Assembly: GCA_029938085.1 (NCBI GenBank) | Contig: JAPYOS010000006.1 | Span: 175,526 to 239,525, forward strand | Length of the DNA stretch: 64,000 nt | Direction of reading: 5' to 3' | Source of the DNA: Oceanospirillaceae bacterium | GTDB taxonomy: Bacteria; Pseudomonadota; Gammaproteobacteria; Pseudomonadales; Balneatricaceae | Shown: positions 1-9,236 of the stretch, piece by piece | Numbering within the stretch: position 1 is the first letter of the stretch | How the letters are laid out: every line of letters begins with the position of its first letter | Translations under genes and position numbers: made by a program | The notes under the pieces: model-generated | What the model was told of the DNA's origin: nothing | Databases searched by the model: none | What the model saw: only the letters and a program-made list of their open reading frames with translations

Positions 1-1
1 T

Positions 2-361
2 GTGTTTCGCAAAATGGCACCGGTGATTCAACGTCTTTACGAACAACTGTTAGAACCCAAGTGGATTATCTCCATGGGCTCCTGCGCCAATTCAGGCGGT
101 TTATATGACATTTATAGTGTGGTTCAGGGGGTGGATAAGTTCTTACCTGTAGATGTCTACGTACCCGGTTGTCCGCCTCGCCCAGAAGCGTTGTTGCAAG
201 GTTTAATGTTATTACAAGATGCCATTCGAGAAGAAAATAGACCTTTGAGCTGGGTGCTAGGTCCAAATGGGGTAGAGAAGCCTTCCATGCCTTCGCAGCG
301 TGATCTACATACACCAGAGCGCATGCGCATGACAAATTTACCTAACCCGGATCGGGTTTAA
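2..361 (+). CDS. nuoB: NADH-quinone oxidoreductase subunit B, 5' truncated by window edge
   Basis: This is the C-terminal 119 residues of NuoB, the complex I peripheral-arm subunit that carries the last iron-sulfur cluster (N2) before quinone. The text [12 protein letters not shown], then [10 protein letters not shown] and [14 protein letters not shown], is diagnostic: the Cys of GSCANSGG and of PGCPPRP are two of the N2 ligands, and the CC pair lies upstream, outside the window. The reading frame is open at base 2 with GTG coding Val, so this is not the real start. The stop lies 5 bases before nuoCD, in the usual nuo order. It is a partial gene because of the window edge, not a broken gene. 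Confidence 0.96.
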   Translation: MFRKMAPVIQRLYEQLLEPKWIISMGSCANSGGLYDIYSVVQGVDKFLPVDVYVPGCPPRPEALLQGLMLLQDAIREENRPLSWVLGPNGVEKPSMPSQRDLHTPERMRMTNLPNPDRV

Positions 362-366
362 GGCTC

Positions 367-2145
367 ATGACTAGGCCTCTAACTCAGTCCAAAGCCTGCC
401 CCATGGGTGATGCTGACTTGGTGTGTTTGTTACAACAGCAGTTCCCACATCCTTTGATTGAGCAACGCACCATTGACGGTATCCCCACTGTATGGGTAGA
501 CGCCAGTCATGTCGGTGCACTGTTGCGTTATTGCAAGCATGAGCTACAGCCTAGTTACGCCATGTTGTACGACTTAACCGCCATCGATGAGCGTGTGCGT
601 AGTCATCGTGAAGACCAGCCAGCCAGTGATTTTACCCTTGTATATCAGCTCTTGAGCCTTACTGGTAACGCCTTTGTGCGTATTAAGGTGGCGTTAATGG
701 ATTCCCATCTGCGTGTAGACACTCAATCCGATGTCTGGCCCAACGCCAATTGGTACGAGCGTGAATGCCACGACATGTTTGGTATTGATTTCGTTGGCCA
801 CCCTAATTTATACCCGCTCATCATTCCACCTACCTGGAAGGGCCATCCGCTGCGCAAGGAACACCCTGCCCGGGCAACAGAAATGGAACCGTTTAGTATT
901 GATGAGCAAATGCAAGACGAAGAGCAAGAAGCGTTGCGCTTTGTACCGGAGCAGTGGGGCATGCAACGCGAAGGCAAAAACACCGATTATATGTTCCTCA
1001 ATATGGGGCCTAATCACCCCAGTGTGCATGGTGTGTTTCGTGTGGCAGTGCAACTCAATGGTGAAGAAGTGGTGGATGCAGTGGCCGACATCGGTTACCA
1101 CCACCGTGGTGCTGAAAAAATGGGCGAACGCCAAGCCTGGCACACGTATATGCCTTACACGGACCGTATCGACTATCTCGGCGGGGTGATGAATAACTTA
1201 CCTTATGTTATGGGGGTAGAAAAGCTCGCCGACATACAGGTATCACAACGGGTAGAAACCATTCGAGTGATGTTGTCTGAATGTTTTCGTATTCAAAGCC
1301 ATTTCTTATTTTTTGGTACATTTGCCCAAGACATTGGCCAAATGTCACCTATTTTTTATATTTTTGCCGATCGAGAAATGCTGTTTGGCATTATTGAAGC
1401 GATTACCGGCGGCCGTATGCATCCAAGTTGGTTTCGGATTGGTGGCGTGGCCCAAGACCTGCCTCAAGGTTGGGATGTAATGATGCGGGAGTTTTTAGCG
1501 CGCATGCCTAAACGCTTAGATGAATACCAAAAAATGGTGCTGGATAATCGTATTATTAAACAACGCACCGTAGGTGTGGGTCGGTATACCAGTGAACAAG
1601 CCATTGAGTGGGGCGTTACCGGTGGCGGATTACGAGCGACGGGATACGATTGGGATATGCGTAAACGCATGCCGTATAGCGGTTACGACAATTTTGACTT
1701 CGATATACCGTTAGGCAGCAACGGTGATTGTTATGATCGCGCCATGGTGCGTTTGCAGGAAATTCGTCAAAGTCTACGCATTATTCAACAGTGTGTGGAC
1801 CACATGCCAGAAGGGCCTTACAAGGCCGATCACCCGCTGACGACGCCGCCGCCCAAAGAACGCACCATGCATGATATTGAAACCCTGATCCATCATTTTG
1901 TGCACTCCAGCTGGGGCCCCGCCATACCTGCGGGTGAAGTGTGTTTACCCATTGAAGCCAGCAAAGGCTTGAATAGTTATTACTTAGTCAGTGACGGCAG
2001 TACCACGTCCTACCGCACACGCATTCGTACACCATCGTTTGCCCACCTACAAATGATTCCAACCATGAGCCGAGGCATGATGGTGGCAGATATGATCGCC
2101 ATCATTGCTAGTATCGATTTCGTAATGGCCGACGTGGATCGCTAA
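367..2145 (+). CDS. nuoC: NADH-quinone oxidoreductase subunit C/D (fused)
   Basis: This is the fused NuoCD protein of complex I, 592 residues, as in Escherichia coli and Pseudomonas. Residues about 1-190 are the 30-kDa NuoC domain, with [12 protein letters not shown] and HPLRKEHPA. From about residue 210 follows the 49-kDa NuoD domain, with [14 protein letters not shown] and [16 protein letters not shown], which helps form the quinone site next to N2. The C-terminal end, [11 protein letters not shown], is typical of NuoD. Fusion of C and D marks gammaproteobacteria and some other lineages. The gene is 5 bases after nuoB and 6 bases before nuoE, so the operon is tight. The first ATG, at 367, gives the expected length. 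Confidence 0.97.
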   Translation: MTRPLTQSKACPMGDADLVCLLQQQFPHPLIEQRTIDGIPTVWVDASHVGALLRYCKHELQPSYAMLYDLTAIDERVRSHREDQPASDFTLVYQLLSLTGNAFVRIKVALMDSHLRVDTQSDVWPNANWYERECHDMFGIDFVGHPNLYPLIIPPTWKGHPLRKEHPARATEMEPFSIDEQMQDEEQEALRFVPEQWGMQREGKNTDYMFLNMGPNHPSVHGVFRVAVQLNGEEVVDAVADIGYHHRGAEKMGERQAWHTYMPYTDRIDYLGGVMNNLPYVMGVEKLADIQVSQRVETIRVMLSECFRIQSHFLFFGTFAQDIGQMSPIFYIFADREMLFGIIEAITGGRMHPSWFRIGGVAQDLPQGWDVMMREFLARMPKRLDEYQKMVLDNRIIKQRTVGVGRYTSEQAIEWGVTGGGLRATGYDWDMRKRMPYSGYDNFDFDIPLGSNGDCYDRAMVRLQEIRQSLRIIQQCVDHMPEGPYKADHPLTTPPPKERTMHDIETLIHHFVHSSWGPAIPAGEVCLPIEASKGLNSYYLVSDGSTTSYRTRIRTPSFAHLQMIPTMSRGMMVADMIAIIASIDFVMADVDR

Positions 2146-2151
2146 GGAGCA

Positions 2152-2700
2152 ATGATGACACCAATAATCGCCACCGATGCTGCCGCCCACTGCGCCGATT
2201 GGCGGCTCCAAATTGAGCCCCTCAATGTGCAAGAGGAAACGGCCATTGCAGCCGAAATTACCCATTACCCTCAACCTCAAGCGGCCACTATAGAGGCCTT
2301 GAAAATTGTCCAACAACAGCAAGGTTGGGTGTCGGACGGTAAGATAAAAGCCATTGCCCAAAGGCTGCAAATGAGCCCCGATGAAGTTGATTCAGTGGCG
2401 ACCTTTTATAATAAAATTTATCGCCAGCCTGTAGGCAGCACAGTGATATCCCTGTGTGACAGCGTCAGTTGTTGGATTATGGGCTATCAAGGGTTGGCGC
2501 AAGCCCTGACCCAAGAACTTAACATTGCCTTGGGCGAAACCACGGCTGATGGAGCAGTGACCATTTTGCCAACGCCGTGTTTAGGCGCCTGCGATCATGC
2601 ACCCGTGGCCATGGTGGGTGATCAACGGGCCCACAAGCTGACACCGGCATCACTCATCGAATTGGCTCGTCTGGCGCAGGAGCAGGAGCAGTCCTTATGA
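2152..2700 (+). CDS. nuoE: NADH-quinone oxidoreductase subunit E
   Basis: NuoE is the 24-kDa flavoprotein-arm subunit of complex I and binds the N1a [2Fe-2S] cluster. The protein has 182 residues. The thioredoxin-like fold is recognisable from FYNKIYRQPVG, and the four ligands sit in LCDSVSCW and TPCLGACDHAP. The start has two adjacent ATG codons (2152 and 2155) behind a GGAG ribosome site at about 2144. The last four bases overlap the start of nuoF (ATGA), which suggests translational coupling with its NADH-module partner. Confidence 0.96.
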   Translation: MMTPIIATDAAAHCADWRLQIEPLNVQEETAIAAEITHYPQPQAATIEALKIVQQQQGWVSDGKIKAIAQRLQMSPDEVDSVATFYNKIYRQPVGSTVISLCDSVSCWIMGYQGLAQALTQELNIALGETTADGAVTILPTPCLGACDHAPVAMVGDQRAHKLTPASLIELARLAQEQEQSL

Positions 2701-4043
2701 ACCATGGTCAATCCAGTAGCCAGGCGGTTACTCTGCCCCTAAGCCAACATATTAAAGCCGATGGTAGTGTCACTAGTCTTGCCGAATATCAAGCGAATTA
2801 TGGTTATCAGGGTTTGGCCAAAGCCTTGTCGATGAGTCCTAGTGAGGTGGTGGATTGGGTTAAAAATGCCAACCTAAGGGGCCGTGGTGGAGCCGGGTTT
2901 TCGGCCGGTTTAAAGTGGAGTTTTGTTCCACCTCTGGAAAAATTGCCAGGCCAACGTTATGTTATTTGTAACGCCGATGAAATGGAGCCAGGCACCTTTA
3001 AAGACCGTTGGTTAATGGAGCATGACCCTCATCAATTGATAGAAGGGCTAGCCATTGCCGCTTATGCGGTACAGGCCGACACAGCGTTTATTTTTCTGCG
3101 GGCAGATTATGACTTGTGCGCTGAGCGTTTGCAAAATGCCATTGATGAGGCACTTGCGGCTGGGTTACTGGGTGAGCAGCTTAATGAGGCCGGCTTTAGT
3201 TTAACTATGCTCATGCATACCAGTGCGGGTCGCTACATTTGTGGTGAAGAAACGGCCTTGATTAACTCTTTAGAAGGCAAGCGGGCCAACCCACGCTTTA
3301 AGCCACCTTTCCCTCAAGTGAGTGGCTTATTTGGTCGACCTACGGTGGTTAATAACGCCGAAACCTTATGCAACTTGCCCCATATTTTGTATCACGGTAT
3401 TGATTGGTTTGCCGACTTAGGTTTGGGCGATGACAATGGCACCAAAATTTATGGCGTGAGTGGTCGGGTTAATAATCCAGGCTGTTGGGAATTGCCCATT
3501 GGCACCACGGTGGCGGATATCATTGCCCTCGCCGGGGGTATGCAGGAAGGTGTGCAATTGCGGGGATTTTTGCCTGGCGGTGGTTCCACAGACTTTCTCA
3601 CACGGGATCATTTAGGCCTCGCCATGGATTATGGCACCATTCAGGCCGCCGGCAGTCGTATGGGTACGGGCACCATGATCTTGCTGGATGATCAAACTTG
3701 TGTGGTGGGTATGGTGCTCAATTTGATTCAGTTCTTTGCCCAAGAATCCTGTGGCTGGTGTACGCCTTGTCGTAACGGCTTGCCCTTTATTAGACAAATT
3801 TTGACGGACCTAGAGGCCGGTCTCGGCGAGCATGCGGATCTTGAGCAACTATTACAATTGTGCGGCTACATTGGTATCGGCAATACCTTCTGTGCCTTGG
3901 CACCAGGGGCTGCGGAGCCGTTACAAAGTGCCCTTAAGTACTTTCGAGATGATTTTGTGGCCCATATTGAGCAAGGGTGTTGCCCTCATGGCAATTCACC
4001 TCAGGTTGATATGGACTTAGAAAAAGAGGCTAGGCCCATATGA
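2697..4043 (+). CDS. nuoF: NADH-quinone oxidoreductase subunit F
   Basis: NuoF is the 51-kDa subunit where NADH is oxidised. It binds FMN and the N3 [4Fe-4S] cluster. The glycine-rich nucleotide site is GRGGAGFSAGLKW, near residue 60. The FMN region includes CNADEMEPGTFKDR and CGEETALINSLEG. The N3 ligands are in SCGWCTPCRNG and the distal Cys in NTFCALAPGAAEP. Its 448 residues match the family. The gene overlaps both nuoE and nuoG by four bases, so the three-gene NADH dehydrogenase module E-F-G looks co-translated. Confidence 0.97.
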   Translation: MNHGQSSSQAVTLPLSQHIKADGSVTSLAEYQANYGYQGLAKALSMSPSEVVDWVKNANLRGRGGAGFSAGLKWSFVPPLEKLPGQRYVICNADEMEPGTFKDRWLMEHDPHQLIEGLAIAAYAVQADTAFIFLRADYDLCAERLQNAIDEALAAGLLGEQLNEAGFSLTMLMHTSAGRYICGEETALINSLEGKRANPRFKPPFPQVSGLFGRPTVVNNAETLCNLPHILYHGIDWFADLGLGDDNGTKIYGVSGRVNNPGCWELPIGTTVADIIALAGGMQEGVQLRGFLPGGGSTDFLTRDHLGLAMDYGTIQAAGSRMGTGTMILLDDQTCVVGMVLNLIQFFAQESCGWCTPCRNGLPFIRQILTDLEAGLGEHADLEQLLQLCGYIGIGNTFCALAPGAAEPLQSALKYFRDDFVAHIEQGCCPHGNSPQVDMDLEKEARPI

Positions 4044-6817
4044 ATGCCACCATAGATAACCTTGTTACCATCTACATTGACGGCAGCGCCTATCAAGTGA
4101 AGGCGGGGGGTCACTTACTGGAAACCTGCCTTGGTTTGGCCAAAGACTTACCCTATTTTTGTTGGCATCCAGCCTTGGGCTCAGTGGGTTCATGCCGCCA
4201 ATGTGCAGTGCAGTTGTACCAAGACGCAGAAGATCAACGAGGCCGTATGGTGATGGCCTGTATGACGCCGGTTGCGGAAGGCATGCGAGTGAGTCTGTCA
4301 GCGACCATGGCCAGTCAGTTCCGTAAGCAATGTATAGAAGTCACCATGGCCAATCACCCTCATGATTGTCCCGTATGTGAAGAAGGCGGTGAGTGCCATT
4401 TGCAAGATATGACGTTGCAATCGGGCCACACTCAAAGGCGCCATAAAGGGCATAAAAAGACCTACCATAACCAAGATTTGGGGCCATGTGTAGGCCACGA
4501 AATGAACCGCTGTATTAGCTGTTACCGTTGTGTCAGGTTTTATCAAGATTATGCGGGTGGCGATGATTTGGTGGTGCTTGGTAGCCGAGAAAATGTATAT
4601 TTTGGTCGTCATCAAGACGGCTGTTTAACTAGCCACTTTAGTGGCAATTTAGCTGAAGTATGCCCCACAGGTGTGTTTTACGACAAAGTAGTGAGCGACA
4701 GCTATACGCGCAAGTGGGATTTGCAATCGGCCCCCAGTATTTGTAGCCACTGCAGCTTAGGCTGTAACGTGTCGGTGGGAGAGCGCCAAGGGCAGGTGAA
4801 GCGCGTGACTAACCGCTACCATAGCCAAGTGAATGGTTACTTTATTTGTGATAAAGGTCGCTATGGATTTGCCCATAGCAATAGTGATCAAGGGTTGTAT
4901 CAAGCCCAAGTTCAGCCATTGGGTGACACTAAAAAAGTCACCTGTGATACGTTACATGGCCTAGACTATGTGGCCCAAATCATGAATGAATTAGGCGCCG
5001 AAAACGTTTTTGGTTTAGGTTCGCCACGGGCCTCGGTGGAAGAAAACTTTGCTTTACAGAGTGTGGTCGGCAAAGCGAATTTTTACGCAGGGCATAACGC
5101 TATACAAGACGCCATTCAAACGCAAGTGTTACATCAACTTACCCAGCCAGACATTTACACACCAAGTCTCAAACAAATTGAGCAAGCCGATGCCATTGTT
5201 ATTATCGGTGAAGACCTCTTACATACAGCACCACGTATGGCGTTGAGCGTGCGCCAAGCCAGCCGTAACTTAGGTTTTGCTAAAGCAGCGGCCATAGGTA
5301 TTCCTAAATGGCAGGACGAACCTGTTCGTATTCATACCCAAAACCAACTGAGCCCCATCATTAGCGTTACCAGTGCCGCCACCGACTTGGATGACATTAG
5401 CAGTCAATGTGTGCACCTTGCTCCAAATGACATGTGTGACTTTGCACGAGCCTTGGCTAGCGCCGTTGAGGGCCAGTTTGATGGCAGCGGGCTATCTGCC
5501 AAGCTACATGAACAAGTGCAGCAAAGCCTTGCTTTACTGGCTGGCGCAAAACGTCCTCTGGTGATCAGTGGTGCCAGTAGCCAGAGCCCCGAGTTAATTG
5601 ATTTGGCGGCGCAACTGGCGTTAGCTTTAGGCCGTCAGAGTGGGTCCGAGGCTTGGCTCAGCTACGCTTTGGAAGCGGCCAACAGTATGGGTTTAGGGTT
5701 GCTCAACAAGGACCCTAAACATGTGGGTGACCTAGCGCTTCGAGTACAGCAACAAAGCACACCCAGCGCACTCATCGTATTACAAACCGACCTGTTTGCC
5801 CTCTCTACGCAGGCCGCGGCCTTGTGTGAAAATTTGCGTCATTTGGTGGTGTTGGATCAGTTGCCCAGTGCCACCAGTGACCAAGCTGATGTGGTGATTG
5901 CTTGCGCCAGCTCGTTTGAAACGGAAGGCACTTATGTCAATAACGAGGGTCGCGCGCAACGTTACTTCTCTGTACATGACAAACAGAGCCGGCCTGATGC
6001 CTGGCGAAGCTTGACCAATTTAGCAGCAATGGTGATTCAAGCTGGCCCTTGTAGCGACGCCGTCACACAATTGGCTAGTTGTACTAAATTTGATGACCTG
6101 TGCCACCTTGTAAGCCAACAAGGTGGCGAGTTCGCCCATTGGTGTGACGTTGCTCCCAGTGCGGACTTCCGCATTGCTGGCATGAAGATTCCACGCCAAA
6201 CCCATAGAGCATCGGGTCGAACCAGTTTGTATGCGAATGAGAACGTCAGTGAATCCAAGCAGCCAGAAGACGCTGATTCAGCTTTGGGTTTTACCATGGA
6301 AGGCACTCCTATAAACAAACCCAGTGCGCTTATACCACAGGTTTGGAGTCCAGGCTGGAATTCCAACGAAGCAATCAACAAATTCCAGCAAGAAATCAAT
6401 GGCCCCCTCAAGGGTGGTGAGGCCGGACTTAGGCTATTGGACATAAGCCCTAACCTGCCATTAGCTGCAGCTGCACTTATCCCTAGTATTACCATTGGTG
6501 CAGGGCAAATACTGGCCCACACTCAGAATCACTTGTTTGCCAGCGATCGGGCTAGTGCTTTAAGCGCGGCCCTAAAACAGCGCAGTACGGTCATTAGTGC
6601 ACGCATGCACCCAGACACCGCAGCAGCCATGGGGTTGGTCGATGGGGCCGAGGTTTGTGTGGCCTTAGCGCAAGCTCAGTGGCTGTTGCCGTTAACCGTT
6701 GATGCGTCTATGGCGGTGGACTTATTGCTGTTGCCGAGCCAGTACCAAGCGCCCATTAGCGCGGGTCATCTACCTGCGGCAGTCAACCTGAGCGCGGTAA
6801 CGCAGGAGGTCAACTAA
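4040..6817 (+). CDS. nuoG: NADH-quinone oxidoreductase subunit G
   Basis: NuoG is the large 75-kDa iron-sulfur subunit of complex I, 925 residues here. The N-terminal ferredoxin domain has GSCRQCAVQ and a later MACMTPV (N1b). The next cluster is HDCPVCEEGGEC with an upstream His (N5). Two CxxC groups follow in NRCISCYRCV and the downstream EVCPTG (N4). SICSHCSLGC plus a later Cys in FICDKGRYG matches the extra N7 cluster found in the Escherichia coli and Pseudomonas type. The rest is a molybdopterin-oxidoreductase-like fold without visible cofactor function. The gene overlaps nuoF by four bases and ends one base before nuoH. Confidence 0.96.
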   Translation: MNATIDNLVTIYIDGSAYQVKAGGHLLETCLGLAKDLPYFCWHPALGSVGSCRQCAVQLYQDAEDQRGRMVMACMTPVAEGMRVSLSATMASQFRKQCIEVTMANHPHDCPVCEEGGECHLQDMTLQSGHTQRRHKGHKKTYHNQDLGPCVGHEMNRCISCYRCVRFYQDYAGGDDLVVLGSRENVYFGRHQDGCLTSHFSGNLAEVCPTGVFYDKVVSDSYTRKWDLQSAPSICSHCSLGCNVSVGERQGQVKRVTNRYHSQVNGYFICDKGRYGFAHSNSDQGLYQAQVQPLGDTKKVTCDTLHGLDYVAQIMNELGAENVFGLGSPRASVEENFALQSVVGKANFYAGHNAIQDAIQTQVLHQLTQPDIYTPSLKQIEQADAIVIIGEDLLHTAPRMALSVRQASRNLGFAKAAAIGIPKWQDEPVRIHTQNQLSPIISVTSAATDLDDISSQCVHLAPNDMCDFARALASAVEGQFDGSGLSAKLHEQVQQSLALLAGAKRPLVISGASSQSPELIDLAAQLALALGRQSGSEAWLSYALEAANSMGLGLLNKDPKHVGDLALRVQQQSTPSALIVLQTDLFALSTQAAALCENLRHLVVLDQLPSATSDQADVVIACASSFETEGTYVNNEGRAQRYFSVHDKQSRPDAWRSLTNLAAMVIQAGPCSDAVTQLASCTKFDDLCHLVSQQGGEFAHWCDVAPSADFRIAGMKIPRQTHRASGRTSLYANENVSESKQPEDADSALGFTMEGTPINKPSALIPQVWSPGWNSNEAINKFQQEINGPLKGGEAGLRLLDISPNLPLAAAALIPSITIGAGQILAHTQNHLFASDRASALSAALKQRSTVISARMHPDTAAAMGLVDGAEVCVALAQAQWLLPLTVDASMAVDLLLLPSQYQAPISAGHLPAAVNLSAVTQEVN

Positions 6818-6818
6818 C

Positions 6819-7769
6819 ATGAGTCCGGTAATGTATAACTTACTCAACGTGGTGCTGATCCTTGTATGTGTCGTGTTTGGAGCAGCTTTGTTAACGTGGC
6901 TAGAACGGCGTTTACTGGGTATTTGGCAAGACCGATATGGTCCAAACCGAGTGGGCCCTTTTGGCACCTTACAAATTGTTGCTGACATGATTAAGCTGTT
7001 AATGAAACAAGATTGGGTGCCGCCATTTGCGGACCGGCTGATTTTTATTGTGGCACCGGCTTTTGCAATGTTTGTCGTGGTGGCAGCGTTTGCGGTGATA
7101 CCCATGGCGCCAGGCGTGGGAGTGGTCGATTTAAACATTGGGTTATTGTTCTTTTTGGCCATGACGTCGCTGGGGGTTTATGCGGTGATGTTTGGTGCTT
7201 ATGCCTCGGACAACAAGTACGCCATGCTGGGCGGTTTGAGGGCAGCGGCGCAAATGGTGAGTTACGAAGTATTTATGGGTTTGTCTCTGATGGGTGTGGT
7301 GATGCTGGCAGGCACCTTTAATCTACGCGAACTGGTATTGGCACAGGCCGATGGTTGGTTTATTGGGCCACAAATCGTCGGCTTCTTTATCTTTTTTATG
7401 GCCGGCATTGCAGAAAGTCATCGTACACCCTTTGACCTGCCAGAAGCCGAACACGAATTGACTGCGGGTTTTCATACGGAATATTCCGGCATGAAGTTTG
7501 CCATGTTTTTTATTGGCGAATACGTCAGCGTACTCATGAGCGCGGCCATGATCACCGTGTTGTTTTTTGGCGGCTGGTTGGGGCCGGCTTGGTTCCCTCC
7601 ATTAGGCTGGTTTTTGCTCAAAACAATGGCTTTAGTGCTGTTGATGATTTTGATTAGAGGGTCATTACCACGCCCAAGGTATGATCAACTAATGTCTTTC
7701 GGCTGGAAATTCATGTTGCCATTAGCACTGGTCAACTTATTGATTACCGGCGCTTTAATACTTATATAG
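6819..7769 (+). CDS. nuoH: NADH-quinone oxidoreductase subunit H
   Basis: NuoH (ND1 homologue) is the membrane subunit that links the peripheral arm to the proton-pumping arm and forms much of the quinone chamber. The 316-residue protein is strongly hydrophobic, with about eight membrane segments. Diagnostic motifs are LERRLLGIWQDRYGPNRVGP near the N terminus and RTPFDLPEAEHELTAGFHTE in the middle, whose acidic residues are known from this family to be essential. It starts at the ATG one base after the nuoG stop, with the ribosome site GGAGG inside the nuoG 3' end. Confidence 0.97.
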   Translation: MSPVMYNLLNVVLILVCVVFGAALLTWLERRLLGIWQDRYGPNRVGPFGTLQIVADMIKLLMKQDWVPPFADRLIFIVAPAFAMFVVVAAFAVIPMAPGVGVVDLNIGLLFFLAMTSLGVYAVMFGAYASDNKYAMLGGLRAAAQMVSYEVFMGLSLMGVVMLAGTFNLRELVLAQADGWFIGPQIVGFFIFFMAGIAESHRTPFDLPEAEHELTAGFHTEYSGMKFAMFFIGEYVSVLMSAAMITVLFFGGWLGPAWFPPLGWFLLKTMALVLLMILIRGSLPRPRYDQLMSFGWKFMLPLALVNLLITGALILI

Positions 7770-7782
7770 GAGGCGGGATTAG

Positions 7783-8349
7783 ATGAAACAGAAGACCGGC
7801 CTTGGCCAATATATATACATCGTTTGGGACTATTTTTATAGCAATATAGTGACCTTGGTGAAGGTGGCTTCCCATACGTTCACCAAAGCAGATACGGTTG
7901 AATATCCAGAGCAAATGCCTTATTTGGCACCGCGTTTTAGGGGCCGCATCGTGCTCACTAGAGACCCCACAGGTGAAGAGCGCTGTGTGGCCTGTAATCT
8001 ATGTGCCAGCGCCTGTCCTACGGATTGTATTTCGTTACAAAAAACCGAAGATGAGAGTGGTCGCTGGTCGGCCGAATATTTCCGCATTAATTTTTCTCGT
8101 TGTGTATTTTGCGGTATGTGTGAGGAAGCCTGCCCCACCTATGCTATTCAGCTGACTCAAGATTTTGAACTGGCCGAGTATGAGCGCCAAAATATGGTTT
8201 ACGAAAAACAACATTTGCTCATTGATGGCCCAGGTAAACACCCTGATTATAATTTTTATGAGCTCAGTGGCAAGGCGGTATCCGGTCGAGCGAAAGGTGC
8301 GGGTACCCAAGAAGCAGAGCCGGTCAACCTAAAGAGTTTGTTGCCGTGA
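7783..8349 (+). CDS. nuoI: NADH-quinone oxidoreductase subunit I
   Basis: NuoI is the 23-kDa ferredoxin-like subunit that carries the two [4Fe-4S] clusters N6a and N6b, passing electrons to NuoB. The 188-residue protein shows two typical cluster motifs, [15 protein letters not shown] and [15 protein letters not shown], about 40 residues apart. The preceding PRFRGR and the N-terminal amphipathic stretch, which lies on the membrane, fit the family. A GGAGG ribosome site lies just upstream of the ATG. The gene sits between nuoH and nuoJ as expected. Confidence 0.97.
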   Translation: MKQKTGLGQYIYIVWDYFYSNIVTLVKVASHTFTKADTVEYPEQMPYLAPRFRGRIVLTRDPTGEERCVACNLCASACPTDCISLQKTEDESGRWSAEYFRINFSRCVFCGMCEEACPTYAIQLTQDFELAEYERQNMVYEKQHLLIDGPGKHPDYNFYELSGKAVSGRAKGAGTQEAEPVNLKSLLP

Positions 8350-8371
8350 GCGCGCATACAGGAGCACAATC

Positions 8372-8926
8372 ATGATCTGGGCCTACCTCTATAATATTGT
8401 GTTTTATGCAAGCTGTGGTGTCACCGTGCTGGCCACCATACTGATGATTAGTCGCCACAATGCGGTGCATGCGTTGCTGTATTTGATTATATCTTCTTTG
8501 TCCTTGGCTATTATTTTTTATTTGCTTGGTGCAGCCTTTGCCGCGGCCTTAGAAGTCATTGTTTATGCCGGTGCGGTGATGATCCTCTTTGTGTTCGTGG
8601 TGATGATGCTCAACCAAGGCCAGCGTTCGGCAGCACACGAAGCCGCTTGGCTGCCAGCCAGGGGCTGGATTTTGCCTTCTGTACTGGCTGCCATTTTGCT
8701 GTCTTTGTTACTTATCGGTATGTATAGCGACCAACCATTACAACCTTATGGTGTACATGGTGTGGCGGTTAAAGACGTGGGTATTGCCTTATTTGGCCCT
8801 TACGTGCTGGTGGTGGAACTGTCATCATTTTTGCTTTTGTCAGGCCTTATCGGCGCTTTCCACATTGCCCGTAAAATGCCGTCCCACATGAGCTCCAACG
8901 AGCTAGAGGAGGTGGACCATGGATAG
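8372..8926 (+). CDS. nuoJ: NADH-quinone oxidoreductase subunit J
   Basis: NuoJ (ND6 homologue) is a small membrane subunit of complex I, 184 residues with five predicted membrane segments. The conserved stretch VIVYAGAVMILFVFVVMM, near residues 60-80, is typical and contains the pi-bulge helix involved in coupling. An AGGAG site precedes the ATG. The 3' end overlaps nuoK by eight bases, and ribosome signals for nuoK lie inside this gene. Confidence 0.95.
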   Translation: MIWAYLYNIVFYASCGVTVLATILMISRHNAVHALLYLIISSLSLAIIFYLLGAAFAAALEVIVYAGAVMILFVFVVMMLNQGQRSAAHEAAWLPARGWILPSVLAAILLSLLLIGMYSDQPLQPYGVHGVAVKDVGIALFGPYVLVVELSSFLLLSGLIGAFHIARKMPSHMSSNELEEVDHG

Positions 8927-9227
8927 CCAATATATAGATCATGCCATGGTGCTCGCTGGCATCTTGTTTTGCTTAGGTTTGGTAGGCGTTATGGTACGCC
9001 GTAACCTGCTGTTTATGATGATTTCCATTGAGGTCATGTTGAATGCGGCGGGACTCGCATTTATTGCTGCAGGCTCCGCATGGGGTCAGCCCGAAGGGCA
9101 AATTATGTTTCTTGCGGTGATTACCTTAGGTGCGGCAGAAGTGGCCGTGGGGTTGGGACTGACGTTGCTGCTGTTCCGTCACCACAACAGTGTCAATGTC
9201 GATCAATTGAATCAGTTACGAGGCTAG
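8919..9227 (+). CDS. nuoK: NADH-quinone oxidoreductase subunit K
   Basis: NuoK (ND4L homologue) has 102 residues and three membrane helices. ISIEVMLNAAGLAF holds the conserved membrane Glu that takes part in proton transfer, and LGAAEVAVGLGL holds the second one. Length and motifs match the family exactly. The ATG at 8919 overlaps nuoJ, behind GGAGG in its 3' end. Confidence 0.96.
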   Translation: MDSQYIDHAMVLAGILFCLGLVGVMVRRNLLFMMISIEVMLNAAGLAFIAAGSAWGQPEGQIMFLAVITLGAAEVAVGLGLTLLLFRHHNSVNVDQLNQLRG

Positions 9228-9236
9228 GAGAACGTG

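Noticed and set aside
731..1189. Long alternative frame inside nuoCD
   Set aside because: It lies wholly within the strongly conserved nuoCD frame, and no family was recognised.
4298..4615. 105-codon minus-strand frame inside nuoG
   Set aside because: Antisense shadow of the cysteine-rich, conserved N-terminal part of NuoG, without ribosome site.
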